Counted from the first letter of the stretch, positions 18,681-27,982 are shown. The stretch: DNA of 64,000 nt from Paenibacillus xylanexedens (GCF_001908275.1 NZ_CP018620.1:2356001-2420000), one strand, 5' to 3'. Made by a program: numbers and translations. Notes: a model not told the origin generated them from the letters alone.

Positions 18681-20059
18681 GAAGTATCTTGTTATCCGGT
18701 GGATCGGGTAAGCGTCTCTGGCCATTATCCAACGATTCAAGGTCCAAGCAATTTCTTAAAGTGCTCCATGGACCCGAGGGTGAACCGGAATCGATGGTGC
18801 AACGGGTATGGCGGCAAATGAATTGTGCCGGACTTGCATCTCAGGCGTTGATTGCAACCAGTCTGCCACAGGTCGAGATTCTGACTTCACAGCTTGGAGA
18901 CGATGTAAGACTAGTCGTGGAGCCGGAGCGCAGAGATACGTTTCCTGCCATTGCACTCGCCGCTTCTTATCTGTACTCGGTGGAGAGTGTGAGTCTGAGT
19001 GAAACGGTTGCTGTACTGCCTGTAGATCCTTTTGTCGAAAAGGAGTTCTTCGAGGTTCTGGCGACCTTGCCTGAGATGCTCGATAAGTCAGGTGCTGATC
19101 TGGCTTTAATGGGAGTGGTACCGACCTATCCTTCAGAGAAGTACGGATATATCATTCCGCAATCCATATCTTCCGGCAACAGTAACAACGAATACGTTAA
19201 TGTAGCGAAGTTCCAGGAGAAACCCTGCGAATCCAATGCGGCCCTCATGATTGAGCAGGACGCATTATGGAATTGCGGGGTTTTTGCTTTTAAGCTGGGT
19301 TATTTGATCAATCTGCTGATTGAGATGGAACTACCGATCCAGTATGACGAGATGCTGAAGCAATACGGAAGATTGAACAAGATCAGTTTTGATTACCAGG
19401 TTGTCGAGAAAGCAAATCAGATTATTGCCATTCCGTATAACGGATTTTGGAAAGATCTGGGTACATGGAACACGCTAACGGAAGAGATGGGAACTTCGGT
19501 GGTAGGTAAAGGCTGGATTACGGATGATTCTCATGATACTCATCTGATCAATGAATTGAACATCCCGGTTGCCATTTTGGGGTTATCGGGTGTGGTTGTG
19601 GCCGTAAGTCCGGATGGCATTCTGGTCAGTGACAAAGAGGCTAGCCCACGCATCAAGGAAATCTTGAAAAACGAGGATCAACGCCCCATGTATGAGGAGC
19701 GCCGATGGGGGTGCTACCGGGTGCTGGATTATACGAGAAATGAAACCGGCGGCGAGGTTCTCACCAAACGAATCTGCATCAGTGCCGGGAAGAACCTGAG
19801 CTATCAATATCATCTGCTCCGCAATGAGGTATGGACGGTGGTGTCTGGAACAGGGGAATTGATTCTGGATGGCAAGCGTCGAAAGATCAGCCAGGGAGAT
19901 ACGGTGATTATTGATCGAAGCATGCTTCATTCCGTCAGAGCCGTTACTGAACTGGAGATCATTGAAGTGCAGATCGGTAGTCAATTGATTGAGGAAGATA
20001 TCGTTAGAGTATCCACTGAATGGCAGGACATTGTTCAGACTTATATGAAGCACGTTTAA
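18677..20059 (+). CDS. manC: Mannose-1-phosphate guanylyltransferase with cupin domain
   Basis: Makes GDP-mannose from GTP and mannose-1-phosphate. The N-terminal nucleotidyltransferase signature GGSGKRLWPLSNDSRSKQF and GYIIPQ, FQEKP and WNCGVFAF motifs are intact. The C-terminal third is a mannose-6-phosphate isomerase type II cupin (LRNEVWTVVSGTGEL, QGDTVIIDRSMLHSVRA). Length of 460 aa is typical for the bifunctional form; I did not verify all isomerase metal ligands. It overlaps the pyruvyltransferase gene by 4 bp. Confidence 0.93.
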   Translation: MRSILLSGGSGKRLWPLSNDSRSKQFLKVLHGPEGEPESMVQRVWRQMNCAGLASQALIATSLPQVEILTSQLGDDVRLVVEPERRDTFPAIALAASYLYSVESVSLSETVAVLPVDPFVEKEFFEVLATLPEMLDKSGADLALMGVVPTYPSEKYGYIIPQSISSGNSNNEYVNVAKFQEKPCESNAALMIEQDALWNCGVFAFKLGYLINLLIEMELPIQYDEMLKQYGRLNKISFDYQVVEKANQIIAIPYNGFWKDLGTWNTLTEEMGTSVVGKGWITDDSHDTHLINELNIPVAILGLSGVVVAVSPDGILVSDKEASPRIKEILKNEDQRPMYEERRWGCYRVLDYTRNETGGEVLTKRICISAGKNLSYQYHLLRNEVWTVVSGTGELILDGKRRKISQGDTVIIDRSMLHSVRAVTELEIIEVQIGSQLIEEDIVRVSTEWQDIVQTYMKHV

Positions 20060-20091
20060 CCAAGACTTTATGATATGGGGGAGATGTTGGA

Positions 20092-21423
20092 ATGAATATT
20101 ACGGTGATTGGAACAGGTTATGTAGGTTTGGTATCAGGCGTATGTTTTTCGGAACTGGGAAATAACGTGATATGCGTCGACAATAATGTAGAAAAAGTGA
20201 CTATGCTGACGGATGGTCATGTTCCAATCTATGAACCGGGACTCAAGGAAGTCATGACTTCCAATATGGAAGCGGGCAGGCTGACCTTCACCACCAACAT
20301 TCAGGATGCTATCCATCGTTCAGATATCATTATTATCGCGGTCGGAACGCCATCCCTGCCGAATGGTGAAGCGAATCTGAGTTATATTGAGCTTGTTGCA
20401 CGAGAAATTGGTTCTTATATGGATAATTATAAAATAATAATGACTAAAAGCACTGTTCCTGTCGGAACCAATGATCGTATTCAGGAATGGATCAGCAGTT
20501 TGACGAGTCATGCGTTCGACATGGCATCGGTACCTGAGTTCCTTCGGGAAGGCACGGCTGTGAAGGATACACTGTATCCTGACCGGATAGTCATTGGGAC
20601 ACATAGCGAGAGGGCAGTCGCCACACTGAAAGAGCTGCATCAGCCACTAACCGATCAGATTATTGTAACGGATATTCGTTCGGCGGAGATGATTAAGTAT
20701 GCCTCCAACGCTTTCCTGGCAACCAAGATTTCCTTTATCAACGAAATTTCTAATATCTGTGAAAAGGTAGGGGCGGATGTTGGTCGCGTTGCTGAAGGCA
20801 TGGGGTATGACAGACGAATCGGTGCATCTTTTCTCAAGGCAGGCATTGGCTATGGAGGTTCCTGTTTCCCTAAGGATACACAAGCTCTGATTCAAATTGC
20901 AGGCAATGTCGATTATGACTTCAAACTGCTGAAATCCGTTGTGGAAGTGAACAAAGATCAACGTTTCAACGTGATTCGTAAGCTCGAAGAGGCATTAGAC
21001 GTACTGGATGGCAAACAAATTGCGGTCTGGGGTCTTGCCTTCAAACCGGATACGGATGATGTACGGGATGCACCGGCGGTTGAAATTATTCAACGACTGC
21101 TTGATCAGGGAGCAACGGTTAAAGCTTACGATCCTATTGCTACGGAGAATTTCCGAAAGGAGGTTGATTCACCGGGCATTACATGGACATCTAGTGCAAT
21201 GGAAGCCGCCGAGGATGCCGATGCGCTCTGTGTCCTAACCGAATGGAAGGAGTTTATGGAGGTAGATCTGACGGAACTGGCAGTGCATATGAAGCAACCG
21301 ATTTTAATCGATGGAAGAAATATTTATGAAGAAGACCAGATCAAGGATACTGCTTTTCAATATTACTCTGTAGGTCGTCCAGGATTAACGAATATTGATG
21401 GAAGAAAAACTGCAGTTCTGTAA
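20092..21423 (+). CDS. ugd: UDP-glucose 6-dehydrogenase
   Basis: Oxidises UDP-glucose (made by GalU) to UDP-glucuronate with two NAD+. The N-terminal Rossmann motif is GTGYVGLVSGVCFSELG; the catalytic cysteine lies in GIGYGGSCFPKDTQAL; the C-terminal domain has GLAFKPDTDDVRDAP. Length is 443 aa. GGGGGAG before the ATG gives the start. It supplies a uronic acid, so the polymer should be acidic. Confidence 0.97.
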   Translation: MNITVIGTGYVGLVSGVCFSELGNNVICVDNNVEKVTMLTDGHVPIYEPGLKEVMTSNMEAGRLTFTTNIQDAIHRSDIIIIAVGTPSLPNGEANLSYIELVAREIGSYMDNYKIIMTKSTVPVGTNDRIQEWISSLTSHAFDMASVPEFLREGTAVKDTLYPDRIVIGTHSERAVATLKELHQPLTDQIIVTDIRSAEMIKYASNAFLATKISFINEISNICEKVGADVGRVAEGMGYDRRIGASFLKAGIGYGGSCFPKDTQALIQIAGNVDYDFKLLKSVVEVNKDQRFNVIRKLEEALDVLDGKQIAVWGLAFKPDTDDVRDAPAVEIIQRLLDQGATVKAYDPIATENFRKEVDSPGITWTSSAMEAAEDADALCVLTEWKEFMEVDLTELAVHMKQPILIDGRNIYEEDQIKDTAFQYYSVGRPGLTNIDGRKTAVL

Positions 21424-21437
21424 CCGGGGGCATGAAC

Positions 21438-22373
21438 ATGAAACTCAAACTGGGGATCAAAATTACGTTAGCAGTTCTCATCCTTATGATAGTCATTGTA
21501 CTTGGGTACGCAATCTATCTGTACCTCCATGTAAAATCAGCTGCAGACAACATCTATGAGCCCCGGGAACCCATCAAACAGGTATCTATTGTGGATAACA
21601 GGGGAGGAGGCAGGTTCCCCATAGACATGGAGAATCAGGAACCGTTCAACGCCCTGATTCTGGGTGTGGATGAGCGAGCCAATGATCGTGGACGCTCCGA
21701 CACCATGATCGTGCTCAGTGTGAATCCAGCTCGAAAATCTGTGCTCATGTTTAATATCCCTCGCGATACGCGCACGAGCATCGTAGGGCATGGAACAGAG
21801 GACAAAATCAACCATGCCTATGCCTTTGGCGGTGTGAACATGTCTGTACAAACGGTTGAACAATTCCTCGGAGTCCCCATGGACTATTATTTGAAAGTGG
21901 ATATGGAAGGATTCGCTAAAGTTATCGATTTGGTTGGTGGGGTAGATGTCCACAATCCTTTTGCCTTTGAATATGAGGGTCATCGATTTGAGAAGGGCAC
22001 CCTCCACTTGGATGGTGCAAGTGCACTGGGATTTTCACGCATGCGTTATGATGATCCCAAGGGTGATCTTGGGCGAAATGACCGGCAGCGTGAAATTATC
22101 AAACAGGTATTGAAAAACACCGTTCAGATATCTACTGTATTTCAGTTGGAGTCATTGCTTGGAGAAGTAAGCGAACATGTCAAAACAGACATTTCATTTG
22201 ATGAGATGAAGCAGATGCTCAGTAATTATCGCAACGTGCTGGAACATGTAGAATCGGTTGAAATTAAAGGTACAGGTAAGAAAATCGACGGAGTATATTA
22301 CTACATGGTGGAACAGTCTGAGAAGAATCGGATACATCAGTTGATCAAAGAACACTCCCGGTTAAATGGATAA
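21438..22373 (+). CDS. LytR-CpsA-Psr (LCP) family phosphotransferase
   Basis: Membrane-anchored enzyme (311 aa) that transfers undecaprenyl-linked polymers to peptidoglycan. One N-terminal helix (KITLAVLILMIVIVLGYAIYLYL) leads to an external LCP domain with GVDERANDRGRSDTMIV, NIPRDTRTSI, KINHAYAFGG, and FSRMRYDDPKGDLGRNDRQR, which keep the arginines that bind the pyrophosphate. ATG 21438 has CGGGGG 7 nt upstream and is chosen over ATG 21432. It suggests part of the EPS is wall-attached. Confidence 0.94.
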   Translation: MKLKLGIKITLAVLILMIVIVLGYAIYLYLHVKSAADNIYEPREPIKQVSIVDNRGGGRFPIDMENQEPFNALILGVDERANDRGRSDTMIVLSVNPARKSVLMFNIPRDTRTSIVGHGTEDKINHAYAFGGVNMSVQTVEQFLGVPMDYYLKVDMEGFAKVIDLVGGVDVHNPFAFEYEGHRFEKGTLHLDGASALGFSRMRYDDPKGDLGRNDRQREIIKQVLKNTVQISTVFQLESLLGEVSEHVKTDISFDEMKQMLSNYRNVLEHVESVEIKGTGKKIDGVYYYMVEQSEKNRIHQLIKEHSRLNG

Positions 22374-22385
22374 GGGGTGAACCAC

Positions 22386-24509
22386 ATGCGTATGTTCAGG
22401 CTGCCTAAATTGGTATTGATCGTCATTTTAATGTATGCACTTATGATTCCGACAACCCCAAATGTTGTTCAGTCTGCTGAAAGTTATCAATGGGATCAGA
22501 TACCCATTGGCGGTGGAGGTTACGTTACAGCGGTTGTTGTTCACCCAACGGAACCTGATTTGGTCTATGCTCGTACGGATATTGGTGGTGTCTATCGGCT
22601 CGATCCCATAAATAACAGGTGGATTCCTTTATTGGATCATATTGAGTCGGGCGAAAGTAATCTATACGGCATTGATGGGATTGCACTGGATCATCAGAAT
22701 CCGGATATCATCTATGTTGCTGCCGGAAAGTATGCGAACGGGAGTCCCAGTGACATTTTGAAGTCGACAGATCGGGGCGCGACGTGGACCCGAACGGGAT
22801 TAAATCTTCGTAATGTTTCCAATGGAAATATTCATAGGGCCATGGGGGAGAGTATCGCTGTCAACCCATCAAACTCAAATTATCTGCATGTAGGTACAAG
22901 ATACGATGGATTATATACATCCAGTAATGGCGGAGATACATGGAGCCAAGTACGTGAAGTTCCCTATGGTCTCTCAGGGCAGGGGATTCGGAGTGTTGTA
23001 TATGGAGTTAACCCGGCAGCTAAGCATGAGCAAGTTGTGTATGCCGGTGTAAGAGGCATTGGAATCTTTGCCAAAATGAAACGAAGCAATGGCCAGATGA
23101 CCTGGGAATTGATTAGAAATAGCCCGGAGAGTACAGCTCGGATGACGGTTTCCAAAAGCGGAATTTTGTATGTGACAACAGATAACAGTGGAATCCTGAA
23201 ATATAATGGTAAGCAATGGACTAATATTACCCCGAGTTCGGAATATTCATCCTACTATGGTATTAGTATTGATCCCTCCAATGATAATCACATTCTGGCG
23301 GCTGTTCGAACGGGTGGCAGTAACTTACCCTTATATCGCTCCGCCAATAGTGGTCAAACCTGGACCAGCGTGAACAAAACGTTGAACGACAGACCTCCAT
23401 GGTGGTCATCTAATATGTTTTTTTCGGCGACATCAAGTATAGTATTTGATCCACATCATCCTGGTAGAGTATATGTCTCCGACTGGTCAGGTGTATTTAA
23501 AACAGATGACATCACACAACCGATGACCCAATGGGATGCGATTACAGATGGACACGAGGAAGTCGTTGCCCTTTCAGCTGCGACACCACCTCAAGGAGCC
23601 GCTTTATTTAGTGGTGTGGCTGATCAGGTAGGATTCAGGCATTCGGATATATTCAATACACCTATCCAAAAGCTCCCACTTGCAGGCATGCAGGAAGTGG
23701 TTAGCATCGATTATCACGAGGCAGATCCCAATCAGATCATTTATTTGGGGAGCAACGATTGGTATGGAACCATCACCAAGCTATTTGTGTCAACCGATAA
23801 TGGACTGACAACTACCTCTGTGAACGTTCCGGCGGGTTCTCAATTGGGGCGTATAGCTTATTCGGCTTCCAATCCGAATTTAATTATTTATTTCCCGCAG
23901 AAAGGAAAGGCAGTGAGGAGCACCGATAAAGGTATAACCTGGCAAAGTATGAATGGACTTCCGTCAAACAATACTGGAGGAGAGTCCATATTCACGTATA
24001 ATCAAACACTGGCAGCTGATCGAACAAATGGGAATAAGTTTTATGCGTATTACGCTGGACATTTGTATCGAACAAATAACGGTGGAGCTAACTGGATTAA
24101 GGCGAACATTGTTGCATTGCCGCAAAGTGAGAAAATCAAGGTGGAAGCTGCACCAGAAATGGAAAATGTAGTTTGGGTGAGTCTTGGGGGAGCAGGCTTG
24201 TATGCTTCTAATAGTTCCGGTGCTGCGTTCACCAAAATACAAAATGTACAATCGTCCGAATTATTTGCTTTTGGAAAAGGGAAATCGGGCGGAGTTACTC
24301 CTGCTGTCTTTATCTATGGCATGGTCAATCAGGTCAAAGGATTTTTCCGTTCCGACAATATGGGACTCACCTGGGAAAATATCACACCAGCAACAGGGAT
24401 CGGTATCGGTAATGAGCCCCAAGTAATGGAAGCTGACCGCCAGACGTATGGAAAGGTCTATGTAGGTACGAATGGTCGTGGATTATTTACAGGCTATTTT
24501 GTCCAATAA
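22386..24509 (+). CDS. Secreted GH74-like beta-propeller protein
   Basis: Exported protein of 707 aa with a Sec signal peptide (LVLIVILMYALMIPTT, probable cleavage after VVQSA). The mature start (GGGGYVTAVVVHPTEPDLVYARTDIGGVYR) closely resembles GH74 xyloglucanases; Asp-containing motifs RTDIGG and ADQVGFRHSD sit where GH74 has its two catalytic aspartates. BNR/Asp-box repeats (SxDxGxTW, for example STDRGATWTR, STDKGITWQS, RSDNMGLTWE) occur throughout. There is no carbohydrate-binding module. In this operon it may trim, release or bind the EPS; true xyloglucanase activity is uncertain. Confidence 0.82.
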   Translation: MRMFRLPKLVLIVILMYALMIPTTPNVVQSAESYQWDQIPIGGGGYVTAVVVHPTEPDLVYARTDIGGVYRLDPINNRWIPLLDHIESGESNLYGIDGIALDHQNPDIIYVAAGKYANGSPSDILKSTDRGATWTRTGLNLRNVSNGNIHRAMGESIAVNPSNSNYLHVGTRYDGLYTSSNGGDTWSQVREVPYGLSGQGIRSVVYGVNPAAKHEQVVYAGVRGIGIFAKMKRSNGQMTWELIRNSPESTARMTVSKSGILYVTTDNSGILKYNGKQWTNITPSSEYSSYYGISIDPSNDNHILAAVRTGGSNLPLYRSANSGQTWTSVNKTLNDRPPWWSSNMFFSATSSIVFDPHHPGRVYVSDWSGVFKTDDITQPMTQWDAITDGHEEVVALSAATPPQGAALFSGVADQVGFRHSDIFNTPIQKLPLAGMQEVVSIDYHEADPNQIIYLGSNDWYGTITKLFVSTDNGLTTTSVNVPAGSQLGRIAYSASNPNLIIYFPQKGKAVRSTDKGITWQSMNGLPSNNTGGESIFTYNQTLAADRTNGNKFYAYYAGHLYRTNNGGANWIKANIVALPQSEKIKVEAAPEMENVVWVSLGGAGLYASNSSGAAFTKIQNVQSSELFAFGKGKSGGVTPAVFIYGMVNQVKGFFRSDNMGLTWENITPATGIGIGNEPQVMEADRQTYGKVYVGTNGRGLFTGYFVQ

Positions 24510-24545
24510 ACATTACTTGGCTCTATAAGAAGTATATAAAGAGAT

Positions 24546-25121
24546 ATGAAAGTGGTGATTACAATCCTAATAGGGGAGGGCTCCCGGCGTAGGCGACGTA
24601 ATCATAAGCGAAGAAGATATGGATACCTGATCTCCGTGCTTCTGATTATATCGTGGATTTTGTTCATCTGGTCCATGTCAGCACAATCCTACCAGCAACA
24701 AACGATTCAGCCTTGGCTTCATCAATGGTCTGAGCAGATCCAATGGGTATTAAGCTTGCCTGATATCCAGTTCACTTATGGTGAGCATCATTATTCACTG
24801 AACGCACGCCCCTATGACTTTGCCGAGTTCATATTTCGTAAAAGTGCGCATGTATTTGTTTATGCTGTGCTAGCTGTACTTGTCTATTGTGGCATGCGTT
24901 ATCGAAGAAGCGGTATGAAAACCTGTATAGGAATTGCACTGGCTACTGTGATTGTGATCGCATCAATTGATGAATATATCCAGCAATTCAGCCCCAATCG
25001 GACAGCTTCCATTCGAGATGTAGGAGTTGATCTGATTGGTGGTCTCTGTGGTGTTATGTTATGGATAGCGGGCGTAGCGATCTATCGAAAATTAAGTTCA
25101 TTTAGCCGCTATCATCGCTAA
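24546..25121 (+). CDS. VanZ-like membrane protein
   Basis: Membrane protein of 191 aa with about four helices and the VanZ/PhoU-like pattern FRKSAHVFVYAVLAVLVY followed by DEYIQQFSPNRTASIRDVGVDLIGG. The family is common beside cell-surface polysaccharide genes in Bacillales; its biochemical role is unknown apart from teicoplanin resistance linked to VanZ. The Arg-rich N-terminus (GSRRRRRNHKRRR) is unusual, and the true start may be internal because no good ribosome site precedes 24546. Confidence 0.85.
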   Translation: MKVVITILIGEGSRRRRRNHKRRRYGYLISVLLIISWILFIWSMSAQSYQQQTIQPWLHQWSEQIQWVLSLPDIQFTYGEHHYSLNARPYDFAEFIFRKSAHVFVYAVLAVLVYCGMRYRRSGMKTCIGIALATVIVIASIDEYIQQFSPNRTASIRDVGVDLIGGLCGVMLWIAGVAIYRKLSSFSRYHR

Positions 25122-25214
25122 AGAACGTGATTTCCCAGGAAATTAGATGTATCGTTCAACTTCTACTTGTCTGTCATCCATCATAAGTATGGAGTAGGAC
25201 AAGGAGGACTGGAC

Positions 25215-25736
25215 ATGCTGCGAAGAAGGAACCGGAATGCTTTGCTCAAAAAGATCGGGTTCATCACGATCATTGTATTATTGCTGTGGTTGATTGCCAG
25301 AACCATTCCGTATTTGTTTCAGGCAGATACAACGGATGAAGCTGCTGCTGTTGCCGAAGAGTTTTACAAATATGAGCAGACAGGTGACTTCGGCAGTTCG
25401 TGGGAACTCTTTCATCCTCTGATGAAAGAGCGGTTTCCCAAGAGTGCTTACGTACAGAACAGAGCACATATATTTATGCAGCATTTTGGCGTGGAAACGT
25501 TTGGATTGGAGATGGAAAAGCCGGAGCGCGAGTTTGATGTAACCGTGATCGATGGTGTTAAGCCATTTTCTGAAGCCTACAGAATCCGGGTCACCCAGAA
25601 GTACTCAGGTACCTTTGGCCAATTCGATATTGTGCAGACCTGTTATCTGGTAGAGGATGGCGATGAGTGGACCTTACTCTGGTATTATCCAAATCAGAAA
25701 AATGAGGATACCTCGCAGGTCGATAATAGTGACTGA
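25215..25736 (+). CDS. Membrane-anchored hypothetical protein
   Basis: A 173-aa protein with a very basic N-terminus (MLRRRNRNALLKK) and one hydrophobic helix (IGFITIIVLLLWLIA), leaving an external domain of about 140 residues. EEFYKYEQTGDFGSSWELFHPLMKERF resembles the opening of NTF2-like/DUF4878-type extracytoplasmic domains, but I cannot assign a family. AGGAGG ends 7 nt before the ATG, rejecting the longer frame from 25167. It is the last gene before the EPS operon terminator, so it may be cotranscribed. Confidence 0.78.
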   Translation: MLRRRNRNALLKKIGFITIIVLLLWLIARTIPYLFQADTTDEAAAVAEEFYKYEQTGDFGSSWELFHPLMKERFPKSAYVQNRAHIFMQHFGVETFGLEMEKPEREFDVTVIDGVKPFSEAYRIRVTQKYSGTFGQFDIVQTCYLVEDGDEWTLLWYYPNQKNEDTSQVDNSD

Positions 25737-25794
25737 TCAGGAAATAATATTAACCCATACATTGAACCGAATTGTATCATTTACCTAACATGAG

Positions 25795-25839
25795 GCTCCA
25801 TAAATGCGAGACTTTTGTCGCATTTATGGAGCTTTTTTT
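25795..25839 (+). terminator. Strong terminator ending the EPS transcription unit
   Basis: A perfect 15-bp stem GCTCCATAAATGCGA with an 8-nt loop and its complement is followed by seven T. It is the first convincing terminator after the EPS promoter about 20 kb upstream. Confidence 0.92.
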
Positions 25840-25870
25840 GTGTTTTGCTTGTTTTTATGGCTGTAAAGCC

Positions 25871-25922
25871 TTGACATTAGTCCCGGTGTCAAGTAAATTA
25901 CGAGATAGATACAAAATGTATC
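25871..25922 (+). promoter_or_regulatory. Promoter with GATAC-N5-GTATC operator
   Basis: TTGACA (25871-25876), a 17-bp spacer and TAAATT (25894-25899) have the same hexamers and spacing as the EPS promoter at 5206. A perfect palindrome GATAC-AAAAT-GTATC (25908-25922) lies at the expected start point and shares the 13-mer ACAAAATGTATCA with the EPS site. A related site, GAACC-GAATT-GTATC, lies at 25764-25778 before the terminator. It should drive the cysteine-rich gene and ABC transporter downstream under the same regulator as the EPS operon. Confidence 0.72.
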
Positions 25923-25987
25923 AATTTTCAGCGTCTAACGACAAATAACAAGGACTTCTAAGCTCCTTGTGAGGGGAAGGAATATCA

Positions 25988-26239
25988 TTGATCGAAACGG
26001 GCCGCTTTTACTGTGTCAGTTGTGGGATGATTGTGTCGGTCACTAGAAGCTCTGTCGAAATGAAGGAAGAGGGCAATGGAGGCAATCACGTATTTCGCAC
26101 CGGATTCTATCGGAGTGAAATGCCGCTTGGATGCTGTGAAGCGTGTGTAGTTGAAGCGAAATGTCAGGGGAAATCCCAGTTTGCGGGACAATATACTAAA
26201 GATTATGATACACTATGTTCATATGAGAAACGGGCATGA
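25988..26239 (+). CDS. Small cysteine-rich protein (83 aa)
   Basis: I do not recognise a named family. The protein has seven cysteines: CVSC at residues 9-12, CCEAC at 49-53, and Cys59 and Cys77, suggesting a zinc-ribbon-like metal site. There is no signal peptide. The start is TTG, with GAGGGGAAGG about 8 nt upstream and no better in-frame codon. It is first in a likely operon with an ABC-2 type transporter (32-bp gap), and its promoter carries the same operator as the EPS operon. Confidence 0.72.
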   Translation: MIETGRFYCVSCGMIVSVTRSSVEMKEEGNGGNHVFRTGFYRSEMPLGCCEACVVEAKCQGKSQFAGQYTKDYDTLCSYEKRA

Positions 26240-26271
26240 ATGATGTGCTCGTCCATGAAGGAGGGGATTGA

Positions 26272-27180
26272 ATGCAGCAGGAGCCGGTCGTCCGGATTCA
26301 GGGCGTCAGCAAAATCATATCCTCCCGATCATTGGTCAGCGACCTGACTCTGGATATTTCTCCGGGGCAGGTTTTTGGTTTTTTAGGACCTAATGGCGCG
26401 GGGAAAACAACAACGATTCGGATGATGGTTGGACTGATGTCCATCAGTAAAGGTGATATTTTCATCTCGGGACACAGTGTGAAGAATGAATTTGAGAAGG
26501 CGGTAGCCCAGGTAGGAGCTATTGTGGAAAATCCGGAAATGTACAAGTTTCTGACCGGGTACCAGAATCTCGTTCACTTTGCCCGCATGTCGCCGGGAGT
26601 TACGAAGGAACGTATTGCTGAGACGATTGAGCGTGTGGGGCTTACGGCCCGTATTCACGATAAGGTCAAAACCTATTCACTGGGCATGCGCCAGCGTCTG
26701 GGTGTCGCGCAAGCGATATTACATAAACCGAAGCTGCTTGTACTGGATGAGCCGACTAATGGTCTGGACCCACAGGGTATACGGGAACTGAGAGATTATT
26801 TGCGTCAGCTTACCCAAGAGGAAGGTATTACAGTCTTTGTATCCAGTCATTTGTTGTCAGAGATGGAGCTGATGTGTGATACGGTGGCCATCATCCAGAA
26901 TGGCAAGTTAATCGATGTAAGAAACCTTCGGGCTGAAGCCGGTTCGGATGCATTAATCGAAGTTGCTTTTGAGCTGAATGATGCAGATCGTGCTGCGGAT
27001 CTGATTCAGGGTGCTGTCGTACAGGGCAATGTCCTGGTGATGCGGGTGTCTCGTGAGCAGATTCCGGATATCAATGCCAAGCTGGTTAGCGAAGGGTTTC
27101 AGGTATACGGTATTCGTAACGTGACTCACACCCTGGAAGAACAATTCTTGCAAGTCACTGGGGGTGGAGGCATTGGGTAG
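26272..27180 (+). CDS. ABC transporter ATP-binding protein
   Basis: Nucleotide-binding subunit (302 aa) of an ABC-2 type exporter. Walker A (GPNGAGKTTT), signature (YSLGMRQRLGVAQ), Walker B (LLVLDEPTNGLDP) and the switch histidine (VSSHLL) are all intact, followed by a C-terminal regulatory region. GAAGGAGG precedes the ATG. It is coupled to the permease gene by a 17-bp overlap. The sequence does not reveal the substrate; lipids, antibiotics or peptides are all possible for the family. Confidence 0.95.
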   Translation: MQQEPVVRIQGVSKIISSRSLVSDLTLDISPGQVFGFLGPNGAGKTTTIRMMVGLMSISKGDIFISGHSVKNEFEKAVAQVGAIVENPEMYKFLTGYQNLVHFARMSPGVTKERIAETIERVGLTARIHDKVKTYSLGMRQRLGVAQAILHKPKLLVLDEPTNGLDPQGIRELRDYLRQLTQEEGITVFVSSHLLSEMELMCDTVAIIQNGKLIDVRNLRAEAGSDALIEVAFELNDADRAADLIQGAVVQGNVLVMRVSREQIPDINAKLVSEGFQVYGIRNVTHTLEEQFLQVTGGGGIG

Positions 27181-27964
27181 TTTTGGTAATCTGATATTGA
27201 ACGAGAATATGAAAATTTTCCGTCGTCCCCGTACCTGGATCATGTTATCGATTCTGGCGCTGATCTCGCTATTAATGCCAGTGTTACTGCGAGAAGGAAT
27301 GGGATCCAATGAAGTTTTGTACTGGGAAGCGGCTGTAACGACCATCCAGATTACGTTTTTCCTGAACACGATCTTCTGTGTCGTGATTGCAGCGGAATCG
27401 GTTGCGGGCGAATTCACCTGGGGAACCATTAAGCTATTGCTGATTCGTCCATGGTCACGAAGCAAAGTTCTTGCTTCCAAGTATCTGACCGTCGTTGGCT
27501 TCAGCATTGTCAGTACACTGCTGATCATCGCGATGGCCATGCTAACGTCTTATATCCTTTTCTCGCATGATGCTCCGGGAGGAAGCAGTAGTCCGGCTAC
27601 GAATGCTCTGACGTTATGGGGATATTTGTACGTTGATCTGTTCATTACGCTTGCGATTGCCTTTATGGTGTCCTCCGTATTTCGTTCAGGTGCACTTGCG
27701 ATTGGATTATCCCTGTTCATTATGTTCTCACAGAGTATCTTTTCACTCATATTCAATCCGGTCCGTTATGAGTGGGCCAAGTATGTTCTGTTCAACAACA
27801 TGGATCTTAGCAAATACATGACCTCCGGGGCGGATTTTGCGCTAATGGGTGGTCCAAGTGCGGGAATGACACTGGGTTTCTCCATTGCAGTTCTGGCGGT
27901 GTATTACGTTATTTTCATGGTGATTTCCTGGGTTGTATTCAGCAAAAGAGATGTGGCAGGCTAA
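27164..27964 (+). CDS. ABC-2 type transporter permease
   Basis: Membrane subunit (about 266 aa, six hydrophobic helices) pairing with the ATPase encoded upstream. FRRPRTWIMLSILALISLLMP begins helix one, and AAESVAGEFTWGTIKLLLIRPWSRSKVLASKYL is the typical ABC-2 cytosolic loop motif. The start may be GTG 27164 or TTG 27173; GGTGGAGG lies between them, so translation is probably coupled to the upstream gene in either case. The gene ends inside its own terminator. Confidence 0.93.
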   Translation: MEALGSFGNLILNENMKIFRRPRTWIMLSILALISLLMPVLLREGMGSNEVLYWEAAVTTIQITFFLNTIFCVVIAAESVAGEFTWGTIKLLLIRPWSRSKVLASKYLTVVGFSIVSTLLIIAMAMLTSYILFSHDAPGGSSSPATNALTLWGYLYVDLFITLAIAFMVSSVFRSGALAIGLSLFIMFSQSIFSLIFNPVRYEWAKYVLFNNMDLSKYMTSGADFALMGGPSAGMTLGFSIAVLAVYYVIFMVISWVVFSKRDVAG

Positions 27965-27982
27965 CGCCTGCTTCTTTTTTTT
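27956..27982 (+). terminator. Terminator overlapping the permease stop codon
   Basis: GCAGGC-TAAC-GCCTGC followed by TTCTTTTTTTT. The TAA stop codon forms part of the loop, so termination sits directly on the gene end. Confidence 0.88.
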
